Source: Flavobacterium sp. A45 (lineage in GTDB: Bacteria > Bacteroidota > Bacteroidia > Flavobacteriales > Flavobacteriaceae). From it: a stretch of 64,000 nt of DNA. Position numbers and translations under genes: made by a program. The DNA lies in assembly GCF_002001005.1 (NCBI RefSeq), contig NZ_MUNX01000099.1, forward strand, positions 52,696 to 116,695. The letters are read 5' to 3'. Shown in pieces: positions 24,984 through 35,109 of this stretch (position 1 is its first letter; every line of letters starts with the position of its first letter). The notes under the pieces are model-generated. The model was not told the DNA's origin. It did not search any database and worked only from the letters and a program-made list of their open reading frames with translations.

Positions 24984-26546
24984 TTATTTAGCGATATTCA
25001 CAGCTCTTGTTTCTCTAATTACGGTAACTTTCACTTGACCTGGATAAGTCATTTCAGTTTGTATTTTTTGAGAAATTTCAAACGATAAATTAGCTGCGTT
25101 ATCATCAGATACTTTTTCGCTTTCTACAATAACACGAAGTTCTCTACCGGCTTGAATGGCATAAGCATTTTTGACACCGCTGAACCCGTAAGCAACTTCT
25201 TCAAGATCTTTTAAACGTTGTATGTAAGAATCCAAAACTTGTCTTCTTGCACCTGGTCTAGCACCCGAAATAGCATCACAAACCTGAATAATAGGAGATA
25301 GTAATGATTTCATTTCTATTTCGTCGTGGTGAGCTCCAATTGCATTACAAACTTCTTCTTTCTCACCATATTTTTCAGCCCATTGCATTCCTAACAATGC
25401 GTGTGGTAAATCGCTTTCTGCATCTGGTACTTTACCAATATCGTGAAGTAATCCAGCTCTTTTGGCAAGTTTAACATTCAATCCTAATTCGGCAGCCATA
25501 ATTCCGCAAAGTTTGGAAACTTCACGGGAGTGTTGCAATAAGTTTTGTCCGTATGAAGAACGATATTTCATTCTACCAACTACTTTTATTAACTCTGGGT
25601 GTAATCCGTGGATTCCTAAATCTATTACAGTACGTTTACCTACTTCAATGATTTCGTCATCAATTTGTTTAGTTGTTTTGGCAACCACTTCTTCAATACG
25701 AGCTGGGTGAATACGTCCGTCTGTAACTAATTTGTGAAGTGCCAAACGAGCAATTTCTCTACGTACCGGATCAAAACAAGAAAGAATAATGGCTTCAGGA
25801 GTATCGTCAACAATAATCTCAACTCCAGTTGCAGCTTCAAGAGCTCTGATGTTTCTTCCTTCACGTCCAATAATTCTTCCTTTTACATCATCCGATTCTA
25901 TGTTGAAAACCGAAACGCAGTTTTCTACGGCTTCTTCGGTACCAACTCTTTGGATAGTGTTGATGATAATTTTTTTGGCTTCCTGCTGTGCGGTCAATTT
26001 CGCTTCTTCAATGGTGTCTTGAATATGCGACATTGCTTTGCTTTTAGCTTCTGCTTTTAAGCCTTCAACTAGTTGTTCTTTGGCTTCGTCAGCAGATAAT
26101 CCAGAGATAACTTCCAGTTGTTGCAATTGGCTTTTGTGCAGTTTGTCTACTTCTATTTGTTTTTTTTCTAAATTTTCAATTTTAGAGGTGTATTCTGCTG
26201 TTTTTGCTTCAAAATCATCGTTTACTTTCTTAGCTTTTGATAATTCATTTGAAATCTGTGATTCTTTGTCACGAACTCTTTTTTCTACTTCGGCTACTTT
26301 TTTGTCTCTGGCTAGAATTACTTGTTCATGCTCCGATTTTAATTCAATAAATTTTTCTTTTGCTTGAAGAATTTTATCTTTTTTAATGTTTTCGGCTTCA
26401 AGATTGGCGTCTTTTAGTATTGAGGCTGCTTCTTTTTTTGCACTTTTAATCAAATTAGAGATGTTGCTTTTTTCGATGATTTTGGCGATGCCAAATCCTG
26501 CTGCAATACCCGTAATTCCTGAAATAATTATTGTTAAGATGTCCAT
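24984..26546 (-). CDS. rny: Ribonuclease Y
   Basis: 520 residues, full length. An N-terminal membrane anchor ([19 protein letters not shown]), a long coiled coil to about 200, a KH RNA-binding domain ([15 protein letters not shown]) and an HD phosphohydrolase domain ([15 protein letters not shown]). The membrane-bound endoribonuclease starts decay of many mRNAs. It lies downstream of zapA and the 6S RNA gene on the same strand. Confidence 0.96.
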   Translation of the reverse strand: MDILTIIISGITGIAAGFGIAKIIEKSNISNLIKSAKKEAASILKDANLEAENIKKDKILQAKEKFIELKSEHEQVILARDKKVAEVEKRVRDKESQISNELSKAKKVNDDFEAKTAEYTSKIENLEKKQIEVDKLHKSQLQQLEVISGLSADEAKEQLVEGLKAEAKSKAMSHIQDTIEEAKLTAQQEAKKIIINTIQRVGTEEAVENCVSVFNIESDDVKGRIIGREGRNIRALEAATGVEIIVDDTPEAIILSCFDPVRREIARLALHKLVTDGRIHPARIEEVVAKTTKQIDDEIIEVGKRTVIDLGIHGLHPELIKVVGRMKYRSSYGQNLLQHSREVSKLCGIMAAELGLNVKLAKRAGLLHDIGKVPDAESDLPHALLGMQWAEKYGEKEEVCNAIGAHHDEIEMKSLLSPIIQVCDAISGARPGARRQVLDSYIQRLKDLEEVAYGFSGVKNAYAIQAGRELRVIVESEKVSDDNAANLSFEISQKIQTEMTYPGQVKVTVIRETRAVNIAK

Positions 26547-26565
26547 GTTTGTTAAAATTTATATA

Positions 26566-26730
26566 TAAAAAAGCCTACATTAGAAGTTGTATAAACTCGA
26601 AAAGACAAGTTTTGAGCTAACTCACTGTTCAAGTTTCCTCGCCGAAGCGTGGCATACTATAGTAGTGATGATTTGCTCATTCTAAATTGTTAGTGTTGAG
26701 TTTACCAATATGAACTAATGTAGGCAGTAT
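26566..26730 (-). ncRNA. ssrS: 6S RNA
   Basis: About 160 nucleotides on the minus strand between zapA and rny. The ends pair through an 11-bp closing stem, GCCTACATTAG (5', plus 26715-26725) with CTAATGTAGGC (3', plus 26573-26583), followed by T6. Inside are long imperfect helices with a central unpaired stretch and a GCCACGCTTCGGCGAGG hairpin. 6S RNA mimics an open promoter and sequesters housekeeping RNA polymerase. Location next to zapA is also seen in Enterobacteria. The fold was judged by eye. Confidence 0.8.
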
Positions 26731-26751
26731 CTTAGTCTTTGTAAAGAACGT

Positions 26752-27045
26752 TTAATTTTCGAGATATTCGTCTAAAAGCAAATTGATTTTGTTTAATCTT
26801 TCAATGGTTTCGTCACCATTTATGGTATTATCAATCTGTTTTTGTTCTGCTTGAGATGCAAATTGTAAAGCGCACATGGCCAATACATCTTGTTTATCCC
26901 GCACAGCATAATTTTCTTCAAACTGCTTAATCATTGCATCAATTTTCTTAGAAGCACTTCTTAATCCTTCTTCCTGAGAGAAATCTACCGTTAACGGGTA
27001 AACTCTGTCAGCAATTGATATTTTAATTTTAAGCTTTTCGTCCAT
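26752..27045 (-). CDS. zapA: Cell division protein ZapA
   Basis: 97 residues. N-terminal strand-rich head (KLKIKISIADRVYPLTVDFSQEEGLRSASKKID) and C-terminal coiled coil, as in ZapA, which bundles FtsZ filaments at the Z-ring. The upstream 96-residue coiled-coil gene ends eight bases before its start, and 6S RNA follows it. Confidence 0.9.
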   Translation of the reverse strand: MDEKLKIKISIADRVYPLTVDFSQEEGLRSASKKIDAMIKQFEENYAVRDKQDVLAMCALQFASQAEQKQIDNTINGDETIERLNKINLLLDEYLEN

Positions 27046-27053
27046 ATTTTTTA

Positions 27054-27344
27054 CTAGTCTGATAGCTGAGCTATACAGTAATCAATTTCACGAATTATTG
27101 AATTTATTTTAAGCTTTGTATCTCTTTTATTGTCGTCACTGCCTAATAATGCATTGGCTATTTTGAGTGTTTCTAATTGTGTTTTTAATGCTTCAATCTC
27201 TTTGGACTGATTTTGTATCAACACTGCAGCGTTCTTTAACTCTATATGTAATTCTTGATTGTTTTTTTCTAAACTTTTTATTTTTAAAAAAAGTTTTCCA
27301 ATCTTATTTTCAAGAGTATCAATTATTTCTGCAATCACACTCAT
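27054..27344 (-). CDS. Small coiled-coil protein upstream of zapA
   Basis: 96 residues, nearly all predicted coiled coil (IIDTLENKIGKLFLKIKSLEKNNQ, heptads to about 65), with a short C-terminal helix. No family was recognised with certainty. Its size, coiled coil and coupling to zapA recall ZapB-type division factors, but this is inference from context. A consensus promoter lies at 27373-27402. Confidence 0.65.
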   Translation of the reverse strand: MSVIAEIIDTLENKIGKLFLKIKSLEKNNQELHIELKNAAVLIQNQSKEIEALKTQLETLKIANALLGSDDNKRDTKLKINSIIREIDYCIAQLSD

Positions 27345-27372
27345 TATAATTCCTATTCATTACTTAATCTTA

Positions 27373-27402
27373 CAAAGTTAGTATTCCTTTTTATTATTGC
27401 AA
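27373..27402 (-). promoter_or_regulatory. Promoter of coiled-coil gene-zapA (6S) cluster
   Basis: Minus strand: TTG (27400-27402), exactly 19 bases, then TAACTTTG (27373-27380). Full match to the Bacteroidota consensus. Confidence 0.7.
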
Positions 27403-27523
27403 TATTTTATCGCTTTTTTTACACTAAATTAATCAATTATTTAAAAATCAGATTATTGTGTTTTGGTTTTGTTTTGTCTTGTGGGGTTTACTTGCTTTTT
27501 TTATCTTAGCAAAAATCTATTCC

Positions 27524-29221
27524 ATGAAATTTTCTTTTTTTTTACTAGTATTCACCACTACCCTTTTTGCTCAAACGGATTACCCTAAAGATTATTTCTC
27601 TCCTCCATTGGATATTCCGTTGCAATTGTCTGGAAATTTTGGTGAATTGAGGCCTAATCACTTTCATGCGGGTTTTGATATTAAAACCCTTCAAAAAGAA
27701 GGCTTAAACGTGTATGCAGTGGCAGATGGATATGTTTCCAGAATCAAGATTTCCACTTTTGGGAACGGAAAGACAATTTACATTGATCATCCAAATGGGT
27801 TTACTTCAGTATATGGTCATTTGCAAAAAGCAACTGATTCGATCGAAAGTTTTATAAAGAAAACGCATTATAAAGAACAGTCTTTTGAAATTGAAATGTA
27901 TTTCAAACCCAATGAAATGCCTGTCAAAAAAGGACAATTGATTGCACTTTCTGGGAATTCTGGTGCTTCCGAAGGGCCTCATTTGCATTTTGAATTTCGA
28001 GATACAAAAACGGAGAAAATCATCAATCCTATGTTTTTTGGTTTTGATGCCTTGTTAAAAGATTCCAAGAAACCGATAGTTTCCAATTTGTATGCTTTTC
28101 CTTTGGATTCAAAAACAACAGTCAATAATTCGCAACGACCTATTCCAGTTAATTTGTCCTTGCAAAAAGACGGAACCTATTTGGCAGATAAAGTTATTTC
28201 TAATGGAAAAATAGGTTTTGGTATTATAGCGTTCGATTATGATGATGTCTCTTTTAATAGAAACGGTGTTTTTGACGTTAATTTGTCCTGCAACGGAAAA
28301 TCTATTTTCGGCTATCAATTTAATACCTATGCTTTTGATGAGATGAGATACATAAATGCTTTAATCGATTACTCACGTTACAAAAAAACGGGGCAAAGGA
28401 TTCAAAAGTTGTTTATGGATCCTCCTTATAATTTAAGTATTATAAAAACGGATGCTGAAAATGGTGTTGTTTCTGTTGTGCCTAACTTAACTTCGGTTTG
28501 TAATTTGGAGGTTTCTGATTTTTTTGGAAATAAAACTAAAATTGCAATTCCTGTAGAATATGACATTCTTACAACTATAATCGAAAACGAACCAGTAGTT
28601 TCTAATTATGTTGTAAAAGCTTCTAAAGATTGTTTTTTTGAAAAAGATAAATGTTCCGTTTTCTTTCCTGCTGGGACTTTTTACAACGACTTCAATTTGA
28701 ATTTTGATGCAAAGAATGGTGTTTTGACTGTACATGACGATACGGTTCCAGCGCATACAAATTTTACAATTAGTATTGAGAATGATAGTTTTTCTTTAGG
28801 TCAAAAAGACAAAGTGTTTATTGGGCGAATAGATGGAGGAAGGGTAAGTTACAATACAACTCGAAAGAAAGATAATGTGTATGAGATTAGGGTTAAAACA
28901 TTAGGTCAGTATAAATTAGTTTTAGACACCATTACGCCGGTTATTAAGATTGCAAAATCTATTGAAGGAAAACGATTGGATAACCAAAAAAGACTTCAAG
29001 TGAGTATTTCAGATGGTATGTCTGGAATAAAATCATATAATGGTTATCTTAACGGGAAATGGATTTTGATGGAATATGACAACAAAACAAAACTTTTAAC
29101 CCATGATTTTAGTGACGGAATCGTAGCTGAAGGAGACAATGAATTAAAAGTAGTCGTGGTTGATAATGTAGGGAATTCTGCTACCTTTGAAACTCATTTT
29201 CTAAGAAATCAAAAAAAGTAA
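27524..29221 (+). CDS. M23 family metallopeptidase
   Basis: 565 residues from the ATG at 27524. This start gives a clean signal peptide (MKFSFFLLVFTTTLFAQ); a TTG 66 bases earlier would put a second hydrophobic stretch in front and is less likely. The LytM domain (about 30-165) has the zinc ligands in HFHAGFDIK (HxxxD) and in GPHLHFEFRD (HxH). It probably cuts peptidoglycan crosslinks or serves as an activator. The remaining 400 residues are beta-rich and unassigned. The gene is 12 bases from the TonB-dependent receptor. Confidence 0.88.
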   Translation: MKFSFFLLVFTTTLFAQTDYPKDYFSPPLDIPLQLSGNFGELRPNHFHAGFDIKTLQKEGLNVYAVADGYVSRIKISTFGNGKTIYIDHPNGFTSVYGHLQKATDSIESFIKKTHYKEQSFEIEMYFKPNEMPVKKGQLIALSGNSGASEGPHLHFEFRDTKTEKIINPMFFGFDALLKDSKKPIVSNLYAFPLDSKTTVNNSQRPIPVNLSLQKDGTYLADKVISNGKIGFGIIAFDYDDVSFNRNGVFDVNLSCNGKSIFGYQFNTYAFDEMRYINALIDYSRYKKTGQRIQKLFMDPPYNLSIIKTDAENGVVSVVPNLTSVCNLEVSDFFGNKTKIAIPVEYDILTTIIENEPVVSNYVVKASKDCFFEKDKCSVFFPAGTFYNDFNLNFDAKNGVLTVHDDTVPAHTNFTISIENDSFSLGQKDKVFIGRIDGGRVSYNTTRKKDNVYEIRVKTLGQYKLVLDTITPVIKIAKSIEGKRLDNQKRLQVSISDGMSGIKSYNGYLNGKWILMEYDNKTKLLTHDFSDGIVAEGDNELKVVVVDNVGNSATFETHFLRNQKK

Positions 29222-29233
29222 AAGCGAAATCAA

Positions 29234-31696
29234 TTGAATATTATTAAATCCCTGTATTGTTTTGTTTTTTTGGGTATGGGAATAAATGCATATTCCCAAA
29301 CGGCTTATGTAAAAGGTATTGTTTTGGATGAAAAGAATCATCCGGTTGAGGGTGTGAATGTGATTTGTGCCAATAACAGCAATCAAACCGATAAAAAGGG
29401 ATTTTATCAGATTGCTGTTCCATCCAATCAAAGTGTTATAGTCGAATTTACTCATGTTTCGTTGAAAAAAGCAAGTCTGAAAATTTCTCTGCTGCCCAAT
29501 GAAGTATATGTATTTAATATGTATATGAATGATCAGGCAGAACAGATGGGGGAGGTTGTTATAAATAATAATAAAAAATCGGTTCAAGGGATTCTTACTT
29601 TTGAAGCCAAAGACATACGGTTTATTCCAGGTGCTAATGCGGGTATAGAAAATGTCCTGAAAACATTACCGGGAGTCAATTCGAATAATGAACTCAGTAC
29701 ACAATATTCGGTTCGCGGAGGAAATTATGACGAGAATTTGGTTTATGTCAATGAAGTTGAAGTGTATCGCCCTTTTCTGATTCGTTCGGGGCAACAGGAA
29801 GGATTGAGTTTTGTTAATACTGATTTAGTACAAAATATAGAGTTTTCGGCTGGAGGTTTTCAGGCAAAGTACGGTGATAAAATGTCGTCTGTTTTGGATA
29901 TCACCTATAGAAATCCGACACAATTTGGTGCCATTCTAGAAATGAGTTTCCTAGGCGGAAGCCTTGCTGTTGATGCGGTTTCTAAAGATAAAAAATGGTC
30001 TGCAATTACTGGAATAAGATATAGAAATAATAGTCTTCTTGTCAATAGCCAAGAAACCCAAACGAATTACACTCCTACTTTTGCAGATATTCAAACTAAT
30101 ATCAATTATCAGGCTTCACCAAAATGGCAATGGAGTTTTTTGGGGAATATTTCCCAGAATAAGTATTTGTACCAACCACTGACTCGCCAAACCAATTTTG
30201 GTACTGCAGATGCGCCAATGGCTCTTGCGGTTTATTACGAAGGCAAGGAAAAAGATAAATATGATACTTATTTTGGAGCTTTAAAAAGTACTTACCAAGT
30301 GAATGATAGTTTTACCTTAAAATTTATTGGGTCAGTATTTCATACGATAGAACAAGAATATTTTGATATTTATGCACAGTATCGTTTAGGGGAAGTGGAT
30401 ACTAATATTGGATCGGACACTTATGGCGATATTGCCTTTTCAAGAGGAATTGGTTCCCAACTCAATCACGCCCGAAATGATTTGGATGCTTTAATTGCCA
30501 ATTTGGAAGTAAAAGGCTTTAAAAATTGGAAGCAAAATCAAATCGAATGGGGAGTGAAATACACCAGAGAATCTATTCGAGACAGAGTTTCAGAATGGGA
30601 AGTCATTGATTCGGCAGGGTTTTCAATACGACCTCCAATTGTATTGCCTAAAAACGACGAGCCTTATCAGTCATATGCAGGACTGCTGATTCCATATCAA
30701 TATGTGTATGCCACTAATTTTACCAATATTGATAGATTTTCGGCTTATGGACAATGGGGACGAAAAGACAATTTAGGAACAAACGAGATTTGGTATAATT
30801 TGGGTATACGAATGCAAAATTGGGAAGTGTCAGGTGATAATTTAGCTAGTAATTTTCAAACTATTTTTAGTCCGAGAGCCCAATTTGCCATCAAACCAGA
30901 TTGGAAAAAAGATATGCTTTTCAGATTTACAGCAGGTATCTATAGTCAGCCACCATTTTATAGGGAGTTGCGTGATTATGATGGAGTAGTGCAACCCGAT
31001 ACTAAAGCCCAAAAATCCCTAAATATTGTTTTGGGGAATGATTATAGTTTCAAAATGTGGAAACGCCCATTTAAATTGGTTACCGAAGCCTATTATAAAA
31101 AAATGACGGATGTAAATCCTTATACGGTTGATAATGTAAGGATACGCTATGCTGCGGATAATAATGCTGTTGCCTATGCACAAGGGATTGATGTTCGGCT
31201 TAATGGAGAATTTGTTCCTGGAACCGATTCTTGGATTAGTTTTGGGTATTTAAAAACTGAAGAGAATATTGACAACAAAGGATATATCGCCAGACCAACA
31301 GATCAACGATTAAAATTTGGGCTTTTGTTCCAGGATTATATGCCAAAGATTCCAAGTTTAAAACTGTATCTTAATATGGTTTACAATACTGGATTGCCTG
31401 GTGGTTCACCCGCTTATGCAGATCCCTATTTGTACCAAAACAGATTGAACGATTATCGACGAGTTGATGTTGGGTTTTCAAAAGTCTTTATTGATCAAAA
31501 GGTCGGGATGTCCAAAAAGAAATTTTTTAAGAATTTTAAAGAGCTATCTTTGGGTTTTGAAATTTTTAATCTTTTTGATAATCAAAATGCCATTACCAAT
31601 ACTTGGGTTCGTGATGTATATACCAAAACAGAATATGCGATTCCAAATTATATGACCACCCGAGTTTTTAACTTGAAGTTAAATATGAGATTGTAG
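29234..31696 (+). CDS. TonB-dependent receptor
   Basis: 820 residues. It starts at TTG (29234-29236): a stop codon lies five codons upstream and the signal peptide (NIIKSLYCFVFLGMGINAYSQ) begins there, so no ATG start is available. A CarboxypepD_reg-like domain follows (about 25-100: YVKGIVLDEKNHPVEGVNV), then the plug (VLKTLPGVNSNNELSTQYSVRGG) and a beta-barrel ending in NLKLNMRL. Such receptors import large nutrients through the outer membrane with TonB energy. No SusD partner is adjacent, so the substrate is open. Likely cotranscribed with the M23 peptidase. Confidence 0.92.
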   Translation: MNIIKSLYCFVFLGMGINAYSQTAYVKGIVLDEKNHPVEGVNVICANNSNQTDKKGFYQIAVPSNQSVIVEFTHVSLKKASLKISLLPNEVYVFNMYMNDQAEQMGEVVINNNKKSVQGILTFEAKDIRFIPGANAGIENVLKTLPGVNSNNELSTQYSVRGGNYDENLVYVNEVEVYRPFLIRSGQQEGLSFVNTDLVQNIEFSAGGFQAKYGDKMSSVLDITYRNPTQFGAILEMSFLGGSLAVDAVSKDKKWSAITGIRYRNNSLLVNSQETQTNYTPTFADIQTNINYQASPKWQWSFLGNISQNKYLYQPLTRQTNFGTADAPMALAVYYEGKEKDKYDTYFGALKSTYQVNDSFTLKFIGSVFHTIEQEYFDIYAQYRLGEVDTNIGSDTYGDIAFSRGIGSQLNHARNDLDALIANLEVKGFKNWKQNQIEWGVKYTRESIRDRVSEWEVIDSAGFSIRPPIVLPKNDEPYQSYAGLLIPYQYVYATNFTNIDRFSAYGQWGRKDNLGTNEIWYNLGIRMQNWEVSGDNLASNFQTIFSPRAQFAIKPDWKKDMLFRFTAGIYSQPPFYRELRDYDGVVQPDTKAQKSLNIVLGNDYSFKMWKRPFKLVTEAYYKKMTDVNPYTVDNVRIRYAADNNAVAYAQGIDVRLNGEFVPGTDSWISFGYLKTEENIDNKGYIARPTDQRLKFGLLFQDYMPKIPSLKLYLNMVYNTGLPGGSPAYADPYLYQNRLNDYRRVDVGFSKVFIDQKVGMSKKKFFKNFKELSLGFEIFNLFDNQNAITNTWVRDVYTKTEYAIPNYMTTRVFNLKLNMRL

Positions 31697-31799
31697 CCTG
31701 TTTTTTCGGGATTACCAGAATTAATAAATCTGTTGTATATTTCCTTTCCGTTTTTAAAAATGATTACATTTGAGTTTATTTTTTAATACTAGAATTATT

Positions 31800-32522
31800 A
31801 TGAGAACATCACGTTTTGTCTATATTGGGATTTCGCTTTTGCTTTTAGCAAGCTGTAAAGAAGAAATTGAAAAGCCGAAAGTGACTTACGATGCTTCAAA
31901 AGTTGGGAGAGAACTCACCAAAGCTGATTCTACCCAAATAAAAATTGCAGATTTACCAATACAGATGACGGGGACTGATTATTTAATCCATCCAGTAGGT
32001 GATTTGAGTGTTTATGAAAAAGGCTCCAAAAACAGATACGGTTCTTCGAGTGTGAATGATTTGAGTTTTACTATATCAAATGCTTCCGAGTATGAAATTA
32101 CAGGATATTTACAAAATCTTAAATTTCAAAGAATAGGTTCAGATTCTATAAAAGCATTAACAGACAAACCTGTTTTGATTCAAACTGCAACGTACTTAAA
32201 AACAGTTTCCGATAAAATTAACAAGCAAATTATGGTGTATTCGATGATGGATTTGGATACCAATAAAGACGGAAAACTCGATGTAAGTGATATCACAACA
32301 TTGTATTTAAGCAAAATTAGTGGAGATAAATTAACCAAAGTTTCAGCTGATTTTCAGGAATTGATTGATTGGAATCTAATTGAATCTCAAAATCGTTTGT
32401 ACTTTAGAACTGTTGAAGACACCAATAAAAACGGGAAATTTGACAGTAAAGATGTAGTGCATTATAATTACATCGATTTGGCTAATAAAGACTGGAAAGT
32501 AGAGAGCTATAATCCAATATAA
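31800..32522 (+). CDS. EF-hand-like calcium-binding lipoprotein
   Basis: 240 residues from the ATG at 31800 (a TTG at 31770 lies within a -7 box TACATTTG at 31765-31772, so it is not used). Lipobox LLASC near residue 18. Two calcium-loop-like motifs near the C-terminus: DTNKDGKLDVSD and DTNKNGKFDSKD, the DxNxDGxxDxxD pattern. A periplasmic or surface role is inferred. No known enzyme domain seen. Confidence 0.75.
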   Translation: MRTSRFVYIGISLLLLASCKEEIEKPKVTYDASKVGRELTKADSTQIKIADLPIQMTGTDYLIHPVGDLSVYEKGSKNRYGSSSVNDLSFTISNASEYEITGYLQNLKFQRIGSDSIKALTDKPVLIQTATYLKTVSDKINKQIMVYSMMDLDTNKDGKLDVSDITTLYLSKISGDKLTKVSADFQELIDWNLIESQNRLYFRTVEDTNKNGKFDSKDVVHYNYIDLANKDWKVESYNPI

Positions 32523-32526
32523 AAAG

Positions 32527-33228
32527 CTAAATCAAAATATCGCTTTCCAAATCGGATTTTTCTATTTCAAAATCAAAACCCAGTTGCGTTACCAACTGAA
32601 TTACCAAGTTTTTATACCAATTCTCGGATTTGGGATGGATGTATATTTTTTCAATCAATTGGGTAATATCCACATTTATTTTTAGGCCATCATTTAATTT
32701 GATGGTATTCTCGGTCACATCGGTAATGATTCGTACCTCACGTTCGTATTGAAAACTTTTTCGTTTGAACAAAAAAGGGAAAAACAAATCGTCAAACGGA
32801 ATATATTCTTTTTTGTAATCGATATAATTGACTTCTCCAATATACTGCTTGTAATTTTTTTCGGGAATCAAGGCATCCTGAAGTCTTTTTACTGTAGATT
32901 GTATGGCCAGTCCTTCACTGTTTTGGGTAAAAATTTGCCACATGGCAAATGATTCGTATTCATTAATATGCCAACTGCTGATAGCGACTTTCTCCCGATG
33001 CGTTTTGTAGTAATTTAAAAAGTCAGGATTGTCTATCGAAAGTTTTTTGATTTCCTCAAATGTAGGTTCGCTAAAAGTACCTTCGTATTGATCTTCAAAT
33101 TTATCCGATCGGGACATGAATAATTTTCGCGAAAGCAATAAATCCAAAAACTTCGACAAGTCCAGATATTTCCATACAATGGTATCTGAATCTTGTGGAA
33201 GTTTTATGTTAGGATTGTTTAGATACAT
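32527..33228 (-). CDS. DUF2971 family protein
   Basis: 233 residues, cytosolic. Shows the DUF2971 pattern: WKYLDLSKFLDLLLSRKLFMSRSDKFEDQYEG near the start, CISSWH-like VAISSWHINEYESFAMWQIF, and FLFKRKSFQYEREVRI. The family is widespread, often in variable regions, and has no proven function. It is convergent with the EF-hand lipoprotein (four bases apart). Confidence 0.85.
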   Translation of the reverse strand: MYLNNPNIKLPQDSDTIVWKYLDLSKFLDLLLSRKLFMSRSDKFEDQYEGTFSEPTFEEIKKLSIDNPDFLNYYKTHREKVAISSWHINEYESFAMWQIFTQNSEGLAIQSTVKRLQDALIPEKNYKQYIGEVNYIDYKKEYIPFDDLFFPFLFKRKSFQYEREVRIITDVTENTIKLNDGLKINVDITQLIEKIYIHPKSENWYKNLVIQLVTQLGFDFEIEKSDLESDILI

Positions 33229-33279
33229 AATTAGAATTATATAGGGGAAGTCATTAGAAATCTAAATTACTAATCTAAA

Positions 33280-35109
33280 TTATGATTCAAAACTTTGCAT
33301 CGTTACCAATTTGTTATAAGTGCCATCCAAAGCGATAAGTTCTTCGTGTTTTCCTTGCTCCACAATTTTTCCTTTTTTCATAACCACAATAACATCTGCC
33401 TTTTGTATGGTCGAAAGACGATGTGCGATTACAATAGAAGTTCTGTTTTGCATCATATTTTCAAGAGCCACTTGTACAAATTTTTCACTTTCCGTGTCCA
33501 AAGCAGATGTAGCTTCATCCAGAATCATGATTGGAGGGTTTTTTAACACGGCGCGGGCAATAGAAAGTCTTTGTTTTTGCCCTCCGGAAAGTTTGTTTCC
33601 GCTGTCGCCAATGTTGGTGTAAATACCTTTTGGGAGTTCTTGTACAAATTCGTAGGCATTCGCTATTTTTAGGGCTTCGATGATTTCCTCGTCAGTTGCA
33701 TCAAGTTTTCCTAAGGATATATTAGCTTTTATGGTATCATTAAATAAAATACTGTCTTGTGTCACCAATCCCATTAATCCACGAAGTGATTGCAAATTCA
33801 AATCTTTTATAGCAACACCGTCGATAGCTATGCTCCCTTCATTTACATCGTAAAAGCGGGTTAGCAAATTGGCAATAGTACTTTTTCCGCTTCCTGATTG
33901 TCCCACAAGCGCAACAGTTTGACCTTTTTTTACGGTAAGTGAAAAATGCTTTAATACATTTTCATCTTCGTATTTAAAGTTGATGTTTTGAATTTCAATT
34001 TCAGAATCGAAAGTATTTTTTTCTACAGCGTCAATTTTACTGGTGATTGGATTTTCTTGATCCAAGATTTCTAAAACACGTTCTGCAGCTGCATTTCCTC
34101 TTTTGATTGCATAGGATGCTTTCGAAATAGATTTTGCGGGAGTCAGGATGTTGTAAGCCAATCCCATATAAGCGATGAAAGAAGCGCCATTCAGTGTTTT
34201 GTCTATTAAAACCATATGCCCTCCATACCAAAGCAAAATGGCAATAACCATAATTCCCATGAATTCACTGGCCGGAGAAGCTAAGTTTTGACGATTACCA
34301 ATACTATTCGATAAAAGAAAAAAACGTTGAGTCGATTCTTGAAAAACGCGGTTGAAATAATTCTCGGAATTATATCCTTTTACTACTTTTAATCCTCCCA
34401 TTGTTTCTTCAATGGTCGATAAAAAGATTCCTTGTTCTTCTTGTGCTCTGGTTGATTTCTTTTTTAATTGTTTTCCAATAAGGGAAATAACATAACCCGA
34501 AATGGGGATAAAAATAAATACAAAAAGTGTTAATTGGGTACTGATCGTAACCATTGTTATTAAAGTAAAAACAATAGTCAGAGGCTCTTTTACAATAAGT
34601 TCCAGAATAGACAAGAAGGAAGTTTGAACTTCATTGACATCTCCCGAAATCCTAGAAATAACATCACCTTTTCTTTTTTCAGAATAGAAAGCCAATGGCA
34701 ATTCAATTGTCTTTTTGTACATGGCATTTCGCATGTCTCTCAAAATTCCATTTCGTAAAAAAGTGATGAAAAACATCGCTAGATAATCACATAAATTTTT
34801 TAATAAAAAGATTGATATGATTATAGCGACCATTATAGTTAAAGTACGTCCTACACCAAATGTATCAGTGGTGTGGGTAATGTAATAACTTAAATATTCC
34901 TCACCATATTTTTTGAGTTCCCATATTCCTTTATAAACCGGCATTTCAGTATTTCTTTTAGTTTGATCAAATAAAACCTGCATCATCGGAATCAAGGAAA
35001 CAAAAGAAAGTGTACTAAAGAGGGCGTATAGAACATTGAAAAAAATGTTCATATAGGCATACTTTTTATACGGAATTACAAAAGGAAATATTCTTTTAAA
35101 ATTGTTCAT
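33280..35109 (-). CDS. ABC exporter, fused permease and ATPase (MsbA-like)
   Basis: 609 residues. A six-helix ABC_membrane domain (about 15-320) and an ATPase with Walker A GQSGSGKST, signature LSGGQKQRLS, Walker B IMILDEATSAL and H-loop IVIAHRLS. A half-transporter that dimerises. The fold fits lipid A flippase MsbA or a multidrug exporter; the substrate is not determinable here. Start overlaps the phosphosugar mutase stop by one base (coupled). Confidence 0.92.
   Translation of the reverse strand: MNNFKRIFPFVIPYKKYAYMNIFFNVLYALFSTLSFVSLIPMMQVLFDQTKRNTEMPVYKGIWELKKYGEEYLSYYITHTTDTFGVGRTLTIMVAIIISIFLLKNLCDYLAMFFITFLRNGILRDMRNAMYKKTIELPLAFYSEKRKGDVISRISGDVNEVQTSFLSILELIVKEPLTIVFTLITMVTISTQLTLFVFIFIPISGYVISLIGKQLKKKSTRAQEEQGIFLSTIEETMGGLKVVKGYNSENYFNRVFQESTQRFFLLSNSIGNRQNLASPASEFMGIMVIAILLWYGGHMVLIDKTLNGASFIAYMGLAYNILTPAKSISKASYAIKRGNAAAERVLEILDQENPITSKIDAVEKNTFDSEIEIQNINFKYEDENVLKHFSLTVKKGQTVALVGQSGSGKSTIANLLTRFYDVNEGSIAIDGVAIKDLNLQSLRGLMGLVTQDSILFNDTIKANISLGKLDATDEEIIEALKIANAYEFVQELPKGIYTNIGDSGNKLSGGQKQRLSIARAVLKNPPIMILDEATSALDTESEKFVQVALENMMQNRTSIVIAHRLSTIQKADVIVVMKKGKIVEQGKHEELIALDGTYNKLVTMQSFES

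Noticed and set aside
27458..27523. N-terminal extension of M23 peptidase
   Set aside because: It would put a second hydrophobic segment before a complete signal peptide starting at ATG 27524.
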